From the NCBI RefSeq assembly GCF_016008875.1, contig NZ_JADTQG010000001.1, positions 248,001-312,000 on the forward strand: a stretch of DNA of 64,000 nucleotides, given 5' to 3'. Source of the stretch: Ectopseudomonas mendocina. GTDB lineage: Bacteria; Pseudomonadota; Gammaproteobacteria; Pseudomonadales; Pseudomonadaceae. The notes beneath the pieces were generated by a model. It worked only from the letters and a program-made list of their open reading frames with translations, did no database searches and was not told the origin of the DNA. Position 1 is the stretch's first letter; each line of letters begins with the position of its first letter. A program made the translations under genes and the position numbers. Below, one piece after another: positions 37,915-45,941 of this stretch.

Positions 37915-38568
37915 TCAGCGCCAGCTGAGGATCGGCCAGCCGGACTTTTCGGCATGGGCGCGCAGGGTTGGGTCAGGATTGACGGTAAAGGGCCTGTCCA
38001 CCAACTGCAGCAGCGGCAGGTCATTGCGAGAATCGGAATAGAAGCTGGCGCCAGCCAAGTTCTCGCCGTGTTCGATCAACCAGCTTTCCAGGCGGATCAC
38101 CTTGCCCTCGCGGTAGGTCAGCACGCCCTGGGTTCGCCCGGTATAGAAGCCGTGCTGCAGCTCCAAGTCGATGGCCAAGACCTCGTCGATGCCGAAGCGC
38201 TCGGCGATGGCGCTGACCAGGAAATGCGCCGAGGCCGAGATCACCAGCAGGCGGTCGCCAGCGGCGCGATGCGCGGCCAGGGTGCGGCTGGCGTCCCTGT
38301 AGAAGATCGGCTCGATCACGTCCTCGACGAAGGGCTCGACCACATGGGCGACCTCCTCGGGCGTGCGGCCGACCAGCGGTGACAGGGTGAAGGTCATGTA
38401 GTCCTCCATGGCCAGAGTGCCGGCGGCGTATTGGCGCATCAGCTCCTGTTCGTGGGCGATGAAGGATTCACCGTCAGCCCAGCCGATCTTGACCATTTCC
38501 TGCGTCCACAGGCTGGCGCAGTCGCCGTGGATCAGCGTCTCGTCGAGGTCGAAAATCGCCAGGGCCAT
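37915..38568 (-). CDS. HAD-IB family phosphatase (SerB-like)
   Basis: A 217-residue cytosolic HAD hydrolase. The nucleophile and acid Asp7/Asp9 are in FDLDETL, motif II is VISAS (residue ~110), and motifs III/IV follow as KVIRLES and YSDSRNDLPLL. Such HAD-IB enzymes act on phosphoserine, phosphocholine, phosphoethanolamine and similar small phosphomonoesters. Its ATG overlaps the stop of the ABC ATPase (ATGA), so it is the last gene of the transport operon and should act on the imported or processed compound. Confidence 0.88.
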   Translation of the reverse strand: MALAIFDLDETLIHGDCASLWTQEMVKIGWADGESFIAHEQELMRQYAAGTLAMEDYMTFTLSPLVGRTPEEVAHVVEPFVEDVIEPIFYRDASRTLAAHRAAGDRLLVISASAHFLVSAIAERFGIDEVLAIDLELQHGFYTGRTQGVLTYREGKVIRLESWLIEHGENLAGASFYSDSRNDLPLLQLVDRPFTVNPDPTLRAHAEKSGWPILSWR

Positions 38569-39554
38569 CACGCCACCTCCCGGATCGCATCCGCGCCGAT
38601 GGCCAGGCTGACACTCTGGCCGTCCTGATGCAGGTCTGCGGCGGAGCGGTTGAGCACGTCCACCAGCAGCTCCACGCCGCGGGCCTCGACGCGATAGCGC
38701 ACGACGTTGCCGAGCAGGCTGTGGCCGAGGATGGTGCCGTCGATACCCAGGCCACCGATCTGGATGGCTTCCGGGCGAATCGCCACGCGGCTGTTCACCG
38801 GGCGCAGCAGCAGGCGGCTGGCAGCCTCGGCGTCGAGCAGGTTGTAGTTGCCAATGAATCCGGCGGCGAAGGCATCGGCCGGCGCGGTGTAGAGGGTTTC
38901 TGCGTCGCCGCTCTGGACGATCTGGCCGCCGTTCATCAACACGATGCGGTCGGACAGCACCAGCGCCTCTTCCTGATCGTGGGTGACGAAGATGGTGGTC
39001 AGGCCCAGTTCGCGCTGGATCGCGCGAATCTGTTCGCGTAGATGCTTGCGGATGCGTGCATCCAGCGCCGACAGCGGTTCGTCGAGCAACAGCAGGCGCG
39101 GGCGGGTGACCAGTGAACGGGCCAGGGCCACGCGTTGACACTGACCGCCGGAAAGCTGGTGCGGATAGCGCCCGGCGTAGTCGCTCAGCTCCACCAACTC
39201 CAGCGCTTCGGCGACCCGCTTGTTGGCCTCGGCACCAGGCACCTTCTGCATGCGCAGGCCGAAGGCGACGTTCTGCGCCACGCTCATGTTGGGGAACAGC
39301 GCATAGCTCTGGAACACCATGCCGATGCCACGCTTCTGCGGTGGCATGGGTACCAGATCCTGGCCATCCAGCAGGATTTGCCCACCGTCGACTGCAGTCA
39401 GGCCCGCGATGCAGCGCAGCAGGGTGGACTTGCCGCAGCCGGATGGGCCGAGCAGGGTGATGAACTGGCCCTGGCCGATCTCGATGTTAATGTCAGTGAA
39501 GATCTGTGTCGGGCCGTAGCTTTTGTGCAGGTTCTGAATGTGCAGAAAACTCAT
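38568..39554 (-). CDS. ABC transporter ATPase of the organophosphate-type cassette
   Basis: A 328-residue importer ATPase of the PotA/FbpC/PhnT group. Walker A GPSGCGKST at 36-44, Q-loop VFQSYALF, signature LSGGQCQR near 133 and Walker B LLLLDEPLSALD near 155 are intact; the C-terminal ~90 residues form a TOBE-like regulatory domain (VAIRPEAI). Phosphonate (2-aminoethylphosphonate) PhnT proteins and iron/polyamine ATPases are the nearest groups. It overlaps both neighbours by four bases (ATGA). Confidence 0.92.
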   Translation of the reverse strand: MSFLHIQNLHKSYGPTQIFTDINIEIGQGQFITLLGPSGCGKSTLLRCIAGLTAVDGGQILLDGQDLVPMPPQKRGIGMVFQSYALFPNMSVAQNVAFGLRMQKVPGAEANKRVAEALELVELSDYAGRYPHQLSGGQCQRVALARSLVTRPRLLLLDEPLSALDARIRKHLREQIRAIQRELGLTTIFVTHDQEEALVLSDRIVLMNGGQIVQSGDAETLYTAPADAFAAGFIGNYNLLDAEAASRLLLRPVNSRVAIRPEAIQIGGLGIDGTILGHSLLGNVVRYRVEARGVELLVDVLNRSAADLHQDGQSVSLAIGADAIREVA

Positions 39555-40345
39555 GACTTGTCCTTGTTCAGGCGGTTGGCTGCCCAGGTCATCAGCAGCA
39601 CGAACATGAAGTAGGAGATCACCAGAGCGCTGGTGAAATGGCCGCTGTCGTTGCGCATGTTGTACAGGTACACCTGCAGCGTCTCGTAGCGGCTGCCCAC
39701 CAGCAGGTTGGCGAAGACGAACTCGCCGAACAGGAAGCTGAAGGACAGGAAGATCGAGACCATCAGGCCTTTGCGCAGATTGGGCAGCACGACCATGAAG
39801 GCGGCGCGCCAGGTGCTGGCGCCGAGCAGGTGGGCGGCGTCCATCAGGTCGCGCAGGTTGATCGCCTGCAGGTTGTTGGTGATGGCGCGGTACATAAAGG
39901 GCAGGGCGATGGTGAAGTAGCAGCCGATCAGGATCCAAGGCGTGCCGAGGATCGGCAGCGGCCCTGCCGCGAACAGCTGCATCAGGCCCACCGAGGACAC
40001 CACCGGCGGAATGGCGAACGGCAGCAGGATCAGCACGTTCATCACGCCGTCCAGCTTGGGAAAGTGGTAGTTGACCACGAATAGCAGCGGCAGGATCAGC
40101 ACCAGCGCCAGTGCCAGGGCGCCAAAGCACACCAGCAGCGAGCGGCCGAAAGCGGAGAGAAAACGCGCGTCGCTCCACAGCGCCACGTACCACTTGAAGG
40201 TGAAACCGCTGGGCAGGATGGTCGCCGACCAACTGGTGGAGAGCGAGTAAACCAGCGTGCCGAGCAGTGGCAGTAGTAGGACCAGAAACAGCAGGTAGAC
40301 CACCAGTTGGTGGAACAGCGGCGAGCGTTTTTCAGCGGGCGACAT
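39551..40345 (-). CDS. ABC transporter permease 2
   Basis: A 264-residue inner-membrane permease with six predicted helices. The binding-protein-dependent EAA-type loop reads MDAAHLLGASTWRAAFMVVLPNL at about 167-189. It resembles PotC/PhnV-type permeases. Its start overlaps the end of permease 1 by 14 bases (40332-40345), and its stop overlaps the ATPase start, so the four genes are tightly coupled. Confidence 0.9.
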   Translation of the reverse strand: MSPAEKRSPLFHQLVVYLLFLVLLLPLLGTLVYSLSTSWSATILPSGFTFKWYVALWSDARFLSAFGRSLLVCFGALALALVLILPLLFVVNYHFPKLDGVMNVLILLPFAIPPVVSSVGLMQLFAAGPLPILGTPWILIGCYFTIALPFMYRAITNNLQAINLRDLMDAAHLLGASTWRAAFMVVLPNLRKGLMVSIFLSFSFLFGEFVFANLLVGSRYETLQVYLYNMRNDSGHFTSALVISYFMFVLLMTWAANRLNKDKS

Positions 40346-41174
40346 GGTAGCTCCGGCGCAGCAGCCATTGGTGGACGATGGTGATCAGCGTCATCAGGCC
40401 GACCAGCACCATCGCCAGTGCGCTGGCCATGTTCGGGTCGAGGAAGATGTCGCCGGAGACCATTGCCGCGATACGGATCGGCAGGATGTTGAAGTTGCCG
40501 GTGGTCAGAGCGTACACCGTGGCGTAGGCGCCAAGGGCGTTGGCCAGAAGAATGACGAAGGTGCCAAGCAGCGCCGGGGTCAGCACCGGCAGGCCGATAT
40601 GCCGCCAGAACTGCCAGTTGCTGGCGCCGAGCAGCTCGGCCGATTCGCGCCAGTCTTCGCGCAGGGCATCGAAGGCCGGGTAGAGCAGCAGCACGCCGAG
40701 GGGAATCTGGAAATAGGTGTAGAGAACGATCAAACCGGTCTTGGAGTAGAGGTTGAAGTCCTCGATCACGCCCATCTGCTTGAGCAGGATGGTCAGCGCG
40801 CCGTTGAAGCCGAGCAGGATGATGAAGGCGAAGGCCAGCGGCACCCCGGAGAAGTTGCTGGTCATGTTGGAAAAAGCCATGACGAAATCGCGCAGGCGGC
40901 TGCTGACCTGACGCAGCGAATAGCTGCCGATGATCGCGATGACGATACCCAGCAGGCTCGACCAGAAGGCGACCTCCAGGCTGTGACGCATGGCCTGGCG
41001 GTAGAACGGCGAGGAGAAGGCCTGCTGGAAATTGCCCAGGCCCCAGCCTTCACTGGTATTCAGGCTGTTGCTTGCCACCCAGAGCAGCGGTGCGATCTGA
41101 AAGGCGAAGAAGAACAGGGCGAAGGGCACCAGGCACAGCAGTGCCCAGCCCTTGCTGGAAATGGACGACTTCAT
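40332..41174 (-). CDS. ABC transporter permease 1
   Basis: A 280-residue permease of the PotB/PhnU type with six helices. The coupling loop SAELLGASNWQFWRHIGLPVL lies at about 183-203. The ATG at 41174 overlaps the stop of the phosphodiesterase-like gene (ATGA); the open frame continues 22 codons upstream into that gene without support. It pairs with permease 2 as a heterodimer. Confidence 0.9.
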   Translation of the reverse strand: MKSSISSKGWALLCLVPFALFFFAFQIAPLLWVASNSLNTSEGWGLGNFQQAFSSPFYRQAMRHSLEVAFWSSLLGIVIAIIGSYSLRQVSSRLRDFVMAFSNMTSNFSGVPLAFAFIILLGFNGALTILLKQMGVIEDFNLYSKTGLIVLYTYFQIPLGVLLLYPAFDALREDWRESAELLGASNWQFWRHIGLPVLTPALLGTFVILLANALGAYATVYALTTGNFNILPIRIAAMVSGDIFLDPNMASALAMVLVGLMTLITIVHQWLLRRSYHVAR

Positions 41175-41977
41175 GCGAGCAGCTCCCTGCACCAGGGTTT
41201 GTCGTGGGCTGCGCCGAGCAATTGGCAGATGGTCCCGCACAGCTCGGTCTGCTGCGGGCGGGCTGCCGGATCGAGGCTGAAGGCACTGCCGAGGACGATC
41301 AGCGGCACTTCGCGTTCTTCCGGCAGCAGACCGTTATGGCTGCGGTCGGTGTTCATGCCGTGGTCGGCGGTCACTAGTATCTGGTAACCGGCGTCGAGCC
41401 AGGTCTGGATGTACTCGGCCAGCAGCACGTCGGCCATGCGCGCCGCATTGCGGTATTGCGGGCTGTCGAGGCCATGCTTGTGGCCGGCGTCGTCGATGTT
41501 CATCGGGTGCACCAGCAGCAGGTTCGGCGCATGAAACCGGCGCAGGCTGTCGGCATCGGCGAACAGGTGTGAGTCCGGATAGTGATCGGCGTAGTAGAAA
41601 TGGCCGTGTTGGATCGGCAGCGACTCGTCGCTGGTATGGCGGTCGCGGGCGGCCTGGAAGGGCGCGCGGTTGTACAGCTCGCTGACCCAGTGATAGGCCG
41701 CAGCAGCAGTGGTCAGGCCGGCGTCACGGGCATAGTGGAAGACGCTGCGCTGATTCGACAGGCGCACCACATCGTTGTGCACGATGCCGCTATTGATGGG
41801 CGCCACGCCGGTGAGGATGCATTCGTAGAGTGGGCGGGACAGTGCCGGCAGTGCGCAGTCGAGCTTGTACAGCGCGGCGCGCCCGGCCTGGCAGTAAGCC
41901 AACAGGTGGCCCAGCGCATGCTGGGCCACCTGATAGCTCAGGCCATCCAGTACCACCAGGATGACGTTGTGCTTCAT
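41171..41977 (-). CDS. Alkaline-phosphatase-superfamily phosphodiesterase, cytosolic
   Basis: A 268-residue protein of the type I phosphodiesterase/nucleotide pyrophosphatase group. Metal ligands are visible: Asp11 in VVLDG, HPMNIDDAGHKHG and TADHGMNTD; Ser47 in ALSRPLYECILTG takes the nucleophile position that is Thr in most NPPs and in PhnA. It has no signal peptide, so it should act on an imported compound. It is shorter than phosphonoacetate hydrolase PhnA (~400). It is co-transcribed with the permeases (ATGA overlap). Confidence 0.85.
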   Translation of the reverse strand: MKHNVILVVLDGLSYQVAQHALGHLLAYCQAGRAALYKLDCALPALSRPLYECILTGVAPINSGIVHNDVVRLSNQRSVFHYARDAGLTTAAAAYHWVSELYNRAPFQAARDRHTSDESLPIQHGHFYYADHYPDSHLFADADSLRRFHAPNLLLVHPMNIDDAGHKHGLDSPQYRNAARMADVLLAEYIQTWLDAGYQILVTADHGMNTDRSHNGLLPEEREVPLIVLGSAFSLDPAARPQQTELCGTICQLLGAAHDKPWCRELLA

Positions 41978-41995
41978 GGGGTTCTCTCGTTCGGT

Positions 41996-42057
41996 CGTAG
42001 CCCGGATGCAATCCGGGGGCGTACTTGGCGATTGCCCCGGATTTCATCCGGGCTACG
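41996..42057. repeat. GTAGCCCGGATG-type REP pair (copy 5)
   Basis: CGTAGCCCGGATGCAATCCG and the facing half ending CCGGGCTACG. It lies between the binding-protein gene and the phosphodiesterase gene inside one apparent operon, where it could stabilise the upstream message. Confidence 0.87.
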
Positions 42058-42079
42058 GATCAATGGTGTCGCGGCCGCA

Positions 42080-43138
42080 TCAATTCATATTGATGATCAC
42101 GTGCTCCTGCCACAGGCGCGGCAGCATCTTGGAGGTGTTCTCCCAGGCAGCGGCGTCCTTGATCGGCTGGACCTTGGCGTACTGCTCTTGCGGCAGCAGC
42201 TTGGCCTGCACTTCGGCCGGCAGCTCGATATGCTCGGCGCGAATCGGGCGGGCGTTGCCCTTGGCCAGGTTGATCTGCCCGGCATCGCTGAGGATGTATT
42301 CGCGGGTCAGCTTGGCGGCGTTGGGGTGCTTCGCCCATTTGTTGATGATGGTGCTGTAGCCGGAGATCACCGAGCCGTCGGACGGGATCAGCACCTCGAA
42401 GCGCTCGGGGTCGATCTGGTCGCGGTAGGACAGGCCGTTGAAGTCCCAGACGATGCCGACTTCCACTTCACCTTTTTCCAAGGTCTGGATGGTCGGGTTG
42501 GCCAGCGACAGGCGACGCTGCTTGGCCAGTTCGCCGTAGAAATCCAGGGCAGGCTGCACGTTGCTCTCGTTGCCGCCCATGGCGATGGCGGCGGCCAGCA
42601 CACCGTTCACGGCTTGTGCCGCGGTGCTCACGTCACCGGCAGCCACCTTGTAGGTGCCGGTCTTGAGGTCTGCCCAGGAGCGCGGGATGTCCTTGACCAG
42701 TTGCTTGTTGACGATGAAGGCGATGGAGCCGGTGTAGGCCAGCATCCAGTGGCCGTCCTTGTCCTTGGCCCAGTCCGGAATCTGCTCCCAGGTGCTCGGC
42801 TTGTACGGCTGGGTCACGCCCTGCTGCACGGCGATAGGGCCGAAGGCGGCGCCGACGTCACCGATATCGGCAGTGGCGTTTTCCTTCTCGGCGGCGAACT
42901 TGGCGATTTCCTGCGCCGAGCTCATATCGGTGTCCTGGTGCTTGAGACCGTATAGCTTGGTCAGGTCGGCCCAGGTGTCTTTCCAGTTGGCCCAGCTGTC
43001 GGGCATCCCCACGCTATTCACCGCGCCTTCGGCGCGTGCAGCCTTTTCCAGTGCCTGCAAGTCGGTGTCTTCGGCCATGGCGGAGGTCGCCAGAGCGATG
43101 GCCGAGCCCATCAGTGAAGCCAGCAGCAGTTGTTTCAT
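42080..43138 (-). CDS. ABC transporter periplasmic substrate-binding protein
   Basis: A 352-residue exported protein with a signal peptide (MKQLLLASLMGSAIALATSAMA, cut near 22). The bilobal type II fold is suggested by GDVGAAFGPIAV, YTGSIAFIVNKQLV and EVGIVWDFNGLSYRDQ. It belongs to the family 1 group with iron, polyamine and 2-aminoethylphosphonate binding proteins. No conserved Tyr cluster for iron is evident. It is the first gene after the divergent GntR regulator, and sits 102 bases before the enzyme gene with a REP pair between. Confidence 0.9.
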   Translation of the reverse strand: MKQLLLASLMGSAIALATSAMAEDTDLQALEKAARAEGAVNSVGMPDSWANWKDTWADLTKLYGLKHQDTDMSSAQEIAKFAAEKENATADIGDVGAAFGPIAVQQGVTQPYKPSTWEQIPDWAKDKDGHWMLAYTGSIAFIVNKQLVKDIPRSWADLKTGTYKVAAGDVSTAAQAVNGVLAAAIAMGGNESNVQPALDFYGELAKQRRLSLANPTIQTLEKGEVEVGIVWDFNGLSYRDQIDPERFEVLIPSDGSVISGYSTIINKWAKHPNAAKLTREYILSDAGQINLAKGNARPIRAEHIELPAEVQAKLLPQEQYAKVQPIKDAAAWENTSKMLPRLWQEHVIINMN

Positions 43139-43454
43139 TGGAAACTCCTTTGCAGTGAGAGTGTTGGTCTAGATCAGCAATACCCGAGCCAATCTAGGCG
43201 CCTTCAATGACAGTTTTATGTCCGGCTACAGCTGGCAGATGTCTAGGCGTGGCTGGCCGGTGCGCTTCACAAGCGTAGACCATGGATAAGTGGCTGATTT
43301 ATCGGGCAGCGAAGGCGTAGGGCGGTGGCATGCGGCGTGCTTGCAGCCTGGTTGTCATCTATCAGTCATCTAGACTGCCTAGTCTTGTAACCCGTCTGGG
43401 CAAGCAAGTTTTGCTCTGTCATGGGGCTGGACTAGTCCATAGAGGAGGATATTG
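43139..43454. other. Divergent control region between the cassette and its regulator
   Basis: 316 bases with no gene. It holds an operator-like AGACT-GCCT-AGTCT palindrome (43372-43385) and a TCATCTA direct repeat (43355-43361 and 43366-43372), both near the regulator start, plus the presumed promoter of the binding-protein gene in the AT-richer part near 43170-43220. Confidence 0.5.
43372..43385. promoter_or_regulatory. Candidate operator of the GntR/UTRA regulator
   Basis: AGACT-N4-AGTCT, perfect five-base arms. The sequence TCTAGACTGCCTAGTCT resembles the GTCTAGAC core recognised by HutC/UTRA-type regulators (NagR, DasR, PhnF). It lies 70 bases before the regulator start, in the control region it shares with the transport genes. 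Confidence 0.5.
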
Positions 43455-44171
43455 ATGCGCGAAGAAGTGCCACGGGCCGTCACTGTCATCTGCCGCGCCT
43501 TGCAGGAGCAGATCGACCGGGGTCTGTTGTCCTCCGGTAGCAAATTGCCGGCCGAGCGCAAGCTCAGCGAATTGTTCGATACCACGCGCATCACCCTGCG
43601 CGAGGCGCTTGGCCAGTTGGAGGCGCAGGGGCTGGTCTACCGTGAGGAGCGCCGCGGCTGGTTCGTTTCGCCAACGCGGGTCGCCTACAACCCGCTGGTT
43701 CGTACCCACTTCCACGCCATGGTCGCTGAACAGGGGCGGGTGCCGGCTACCGAGGTGCTGAATGCACGGCTGATGCCCGCCACGGCGCAAATCTGCCAGA
43801 TACTGGAGTTGCCGGCGCTGTCGAGCGTCTATCAGGTGTGCCGCGCGCGGCGTATCGACGGACGCCTGGTGCTGTACGTCGAGCATTACCTCAACCCGGC
43901 CTACTTCCCCGGCATTCTCGAGTTCGACCTGACGCGCTCGCTGACCGACCTCTACGCCAGCGAATATGGCATCCACTACGGCCGTGTGCGCTTCGACATG
44001 GTGCCCACTGCGTTGCATGCCGAAGCCGCCGCCAGCCTCAAGGTCGCGCCGGGAAGCCCGGCGCTGCGCATTACCCGGGTCAACCGCGACCAGCACGGGC
44101 GCATCATCGATTGCGACCTGGAGTTCTGGCGCCACGACGCCATCCACGTCAGCGTCGAAGTCCCCGAGTAA
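43455..44171 (+). CDS. GntR-family regulator with UTRA domain
   Basis: A 238-residue HutC-type GntR protein. The winged HTH at about 5-70 contains KLPAERKLSELFDTTRITLREAL, and the UTRA effector domain runs from about 90 to the end (PATEVLNARLMP, YVEHYLNPAYFPGILEFDL). PhnR and PhnF of phosphonate loci have the same architecture. The ATG at 43455 is six bases from a strong GAGGAGG. It is divergent from the transport cassette and most likely its repressor. Confidence 0.9.
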   Translation: MREEVPRAVTVICRALQEQIDRGLLSSGSKLPAERKLSELFDTTRITLREALGQLEAQGLVYREERRGWFVSPTRVAYNPLVRTHFHAMVAEQGRVPATEVLNARLMPATAQICQILELPALSSVYQVCRARRIDGRLVLYVEHYLNPAYFPGILEFDLTRSLTDLYASEYGIHYGRVRFDMVPTALHAEAAASLKVAPGSPALRITRVNRDQHGRIIDCDLEFWRHDAIHVSVEVPE

Positions 44172-44308
44172 GGTGCGTCGCGCGCCAACTCGCTAACGAG
44201 GCACGTCCGACCGTTCGTCGGCTACGAAGATCTTTTTTCGGCCAATGTCGAAATGGCGCCCTCAGGTTCGACTATCCAGTATCCACCCCCAAGGAACTGG
44301 AGCGCGCC

Positions 44309-44671
44309 ATGAAATACCTTTGTCTCGTCTACGCCAGCGAACAGGAGCTGCACAGCTCCGCCGACAGCCCGCATGACAGCGAATGCCACGCCTACGCCCA
44401 GCGTGTGCAGGAGAGCGGTCGCATGCTCGCCGCCGAGGCGCTGCAGTCGGTACAGACCGCCACCACGGTGCGCATGCGTGGCGGCAAGCTGGCGATCACC
44501 GATGGCCCCTTCGCCGAAACCAAGGAGCAACTGGCTGGCTTCTACCTGATCGAGGCGCGTGATCTCAACGAAGCCATCCAGCTCGCCGGGCACATTCCCG
44601 CCGCCCGTGTCGGCTGCGTCGAAGTGCGGCCGATTCGCCAACTGGATATCGACCCGGCCGCGCAGCGCTGA
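44309..44671 (+). CDS. YCII-related (DGPF) protein
   Basis: A 120-residue protein of the YciI/DGPF family: MKYLCLVYASEQEL at the start and ITDGPFAETKEQLAGFYLIEA in the middle, the latter being the signature. Family members fold like small dimeric ferredoxin-like proteins; biochemical roles are mostly unknown. GGAG lies six bases before the ATG. It is followed 27 bases later by the DUF899 gene, and then a SnoaL-like gene, on one strand. Confidence 0.88.
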   Translation: MKYLCLVYASEQELHSSADSPHDSECHAYAQRVQESGRMLAAEALQSVQTATTVRMRGGKLAITDGPFAETKEQLAGFYLIEARDLNEAIQLAGHIPAARVGCVEVRPIRQLDIDPAAQR

Positions 44672-44698
44672 GTCGCCATCGTTCATCGGAGAATTCTT

Positions 44699-45481
44699 AT
44701 GGACCGTCGTTATATCCCTGAAGTCGCCACGCGCGAGCAATGGTTGGCCGCGCGCAAGGCCCTGCTCGAGCAGGAAAAGGCCTTGACCCGTCAGCGCGAT
44801 GCGCTCAACCGTGCCCGCCGTGCCTTGCCCATGGTGCTGGTGGAGGAGGATTACCGCTTCGATGGCCCAGACGGCGAGGTTGGGTTAGAGGCGCTGTTCG
44901 ACGGGCGTAGCCAGTTGATCGTCTATCACTTCATGTACCACATGGACCGAGGCGAGGGTTGCGACGGTTGCTCCTGCCTGGTGGACAACATCGGTCACCA
45001 GTCCCACCTGCATGCCCGTGACACCAACCTGGTGCTGGTCTCGCGCGCGCCGCTGGCCGATCTCGAAGCTTTCAAGCGGCGTATGGGCTGGACCCTGCCC
45101 TGGTACAGCTCATACGGCAGCCGTTTCAACTACGACTACCACGCCACCACCGACGAGCAGGTCGCGCCGGTCGAGTACAACTACCGCGACAAGGAAGAGC
45201 TCGAGCGCCTGGGCCTGACCTATCACGTGCAGGGCGAGCAGCCTGGCGTCAGCGTGTTCCTGCGGGAGGGCGGGCGCATCTATCACACCTACTCAACCTA
45301 TGGCCGAGGCGTGGAGATCCTGATGAGCAGCTTCCATTTCCTCGACTTCACGCCCTTTGGCCGTGGCGAAGGCTGGGACGGCATGCCCGACCTGGACGGC
45401 AAGGGTCTCAACTGGACACGCCTGCACGATGAGTACGAGCAGGCGGCGCCCACCCATGACTGTTGCGGCCACAAGGCCTGA
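44699..45481 (+). CDS. DUF899 family protein (thioredoxin-fold)
   Basis: A 260-residue protein. The conserved core YHFMYHMDRGEGCDGCSCLVDNIG holds three of its cysteines; the rest (SRAPLADLEAFKRRMGWTLPWYSS, FNYDYHATTDEQ) matches DUF899, often labelled thioredoxin-like. The C-terminus ends in HDCCGHK, so it may bind metal. Function unknown. GGAGAA precedes the ATG. Confidence 0.85.
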   Translation: MDRRYIPEVATREQWLAARKALLEQEKALTRQRDALNRARRALPMVLVEEDYRFDGPDGEVGLEALFDGRSQLIVYHFMYHMDRGEGCDGCSCLVDNIGHQSHLHARDTNLVLVSRAPLADLEAFKRRMGWTLPWYSSYGSRFNYDYHATTDEQVAPVEYNYRDKEELERLGLTYHVQGEQPGVSVFLREGGRIYHTYSTYGRGVEILMSSFHFLDFTPFGRGEGWDGMPDLDGKGLNWTRLHDEYEQAAPTHDCCGHKA

Positions 45482-45503
45482 ACCCTAGCGAAGGAGAAAC
45501 CCC

Positions 45504-45926
45504 ATGAGTCAGCATGAACTGCAAGACGCACTGAACAGCTGGACCGAAGCCTGCCGCAGCAAGGATGTGGCGCGCATCATGAGTCACTACGTCGAGGATC
45601 TGGTGTCCTATGATGCCGTCGGCCCGCTGCGCTTCGAAGGACGCCCGGCGTATCAGGCGCATTGGCAGGCCTGCATGGAGATGTGCAGCGGCCCAGGGAT
45701 GTTCGAGCCGCACGAGCCGACTTTCAACGCCAGCGGCGATCTCGGCGTGACCCACTACCTGCTGCATTGCGGCGGCACCAATGACAAGGGCGAGATGGAA
45801 ACCTGCTGGATGCGCGTGACCCAGTGCCTGCGCCGCCAAGGCGGCAGCTGGCTGATTTTCCATGAGCACTTCTCGGCGCCCTGCGATATGGAAAGCGGTA
45901 AGGCGCTATTCGACCTTCAACCTTAG
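45504..45926 (+). CDS. SnoaL/NTF2-like protein
   Basis: A 140-residue NTF2-fold protein (WTEACRSKDVARIMSHYVEDLVSYD, then the cone-shaped domain up to LIFHEHFSAP). Such proteins are ketosteroid-isomerase-like and bind small hydrophobic ligands; several unrelated activities exist. AAGGAGAAA precedes the ATG and the gene lies 22 bases after DUF899. I cannot give a function. Confidence 0.83.
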   Translation: MSQHELQDALNSWTEACRSKDVARIMSHYVEDLVSYDAVGPLRFEGRPAYQAHWQACMEMCSGPGMFEPHEPTFNASGDLGVTHYLLHCGGTNDKGEMETCWMRVTQCLRRQGGSWLIFHEHFSAPCDMESGKALFDLQP

Positions 45927-45941
45927 GGTTGAACGTTCGGC

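Noticed and set aside
37954..41387. Several plus-strand open frames opposite the cassette
   Set aside because: All lie opposite transport genes with overlapping start/stop codons and have no domains.
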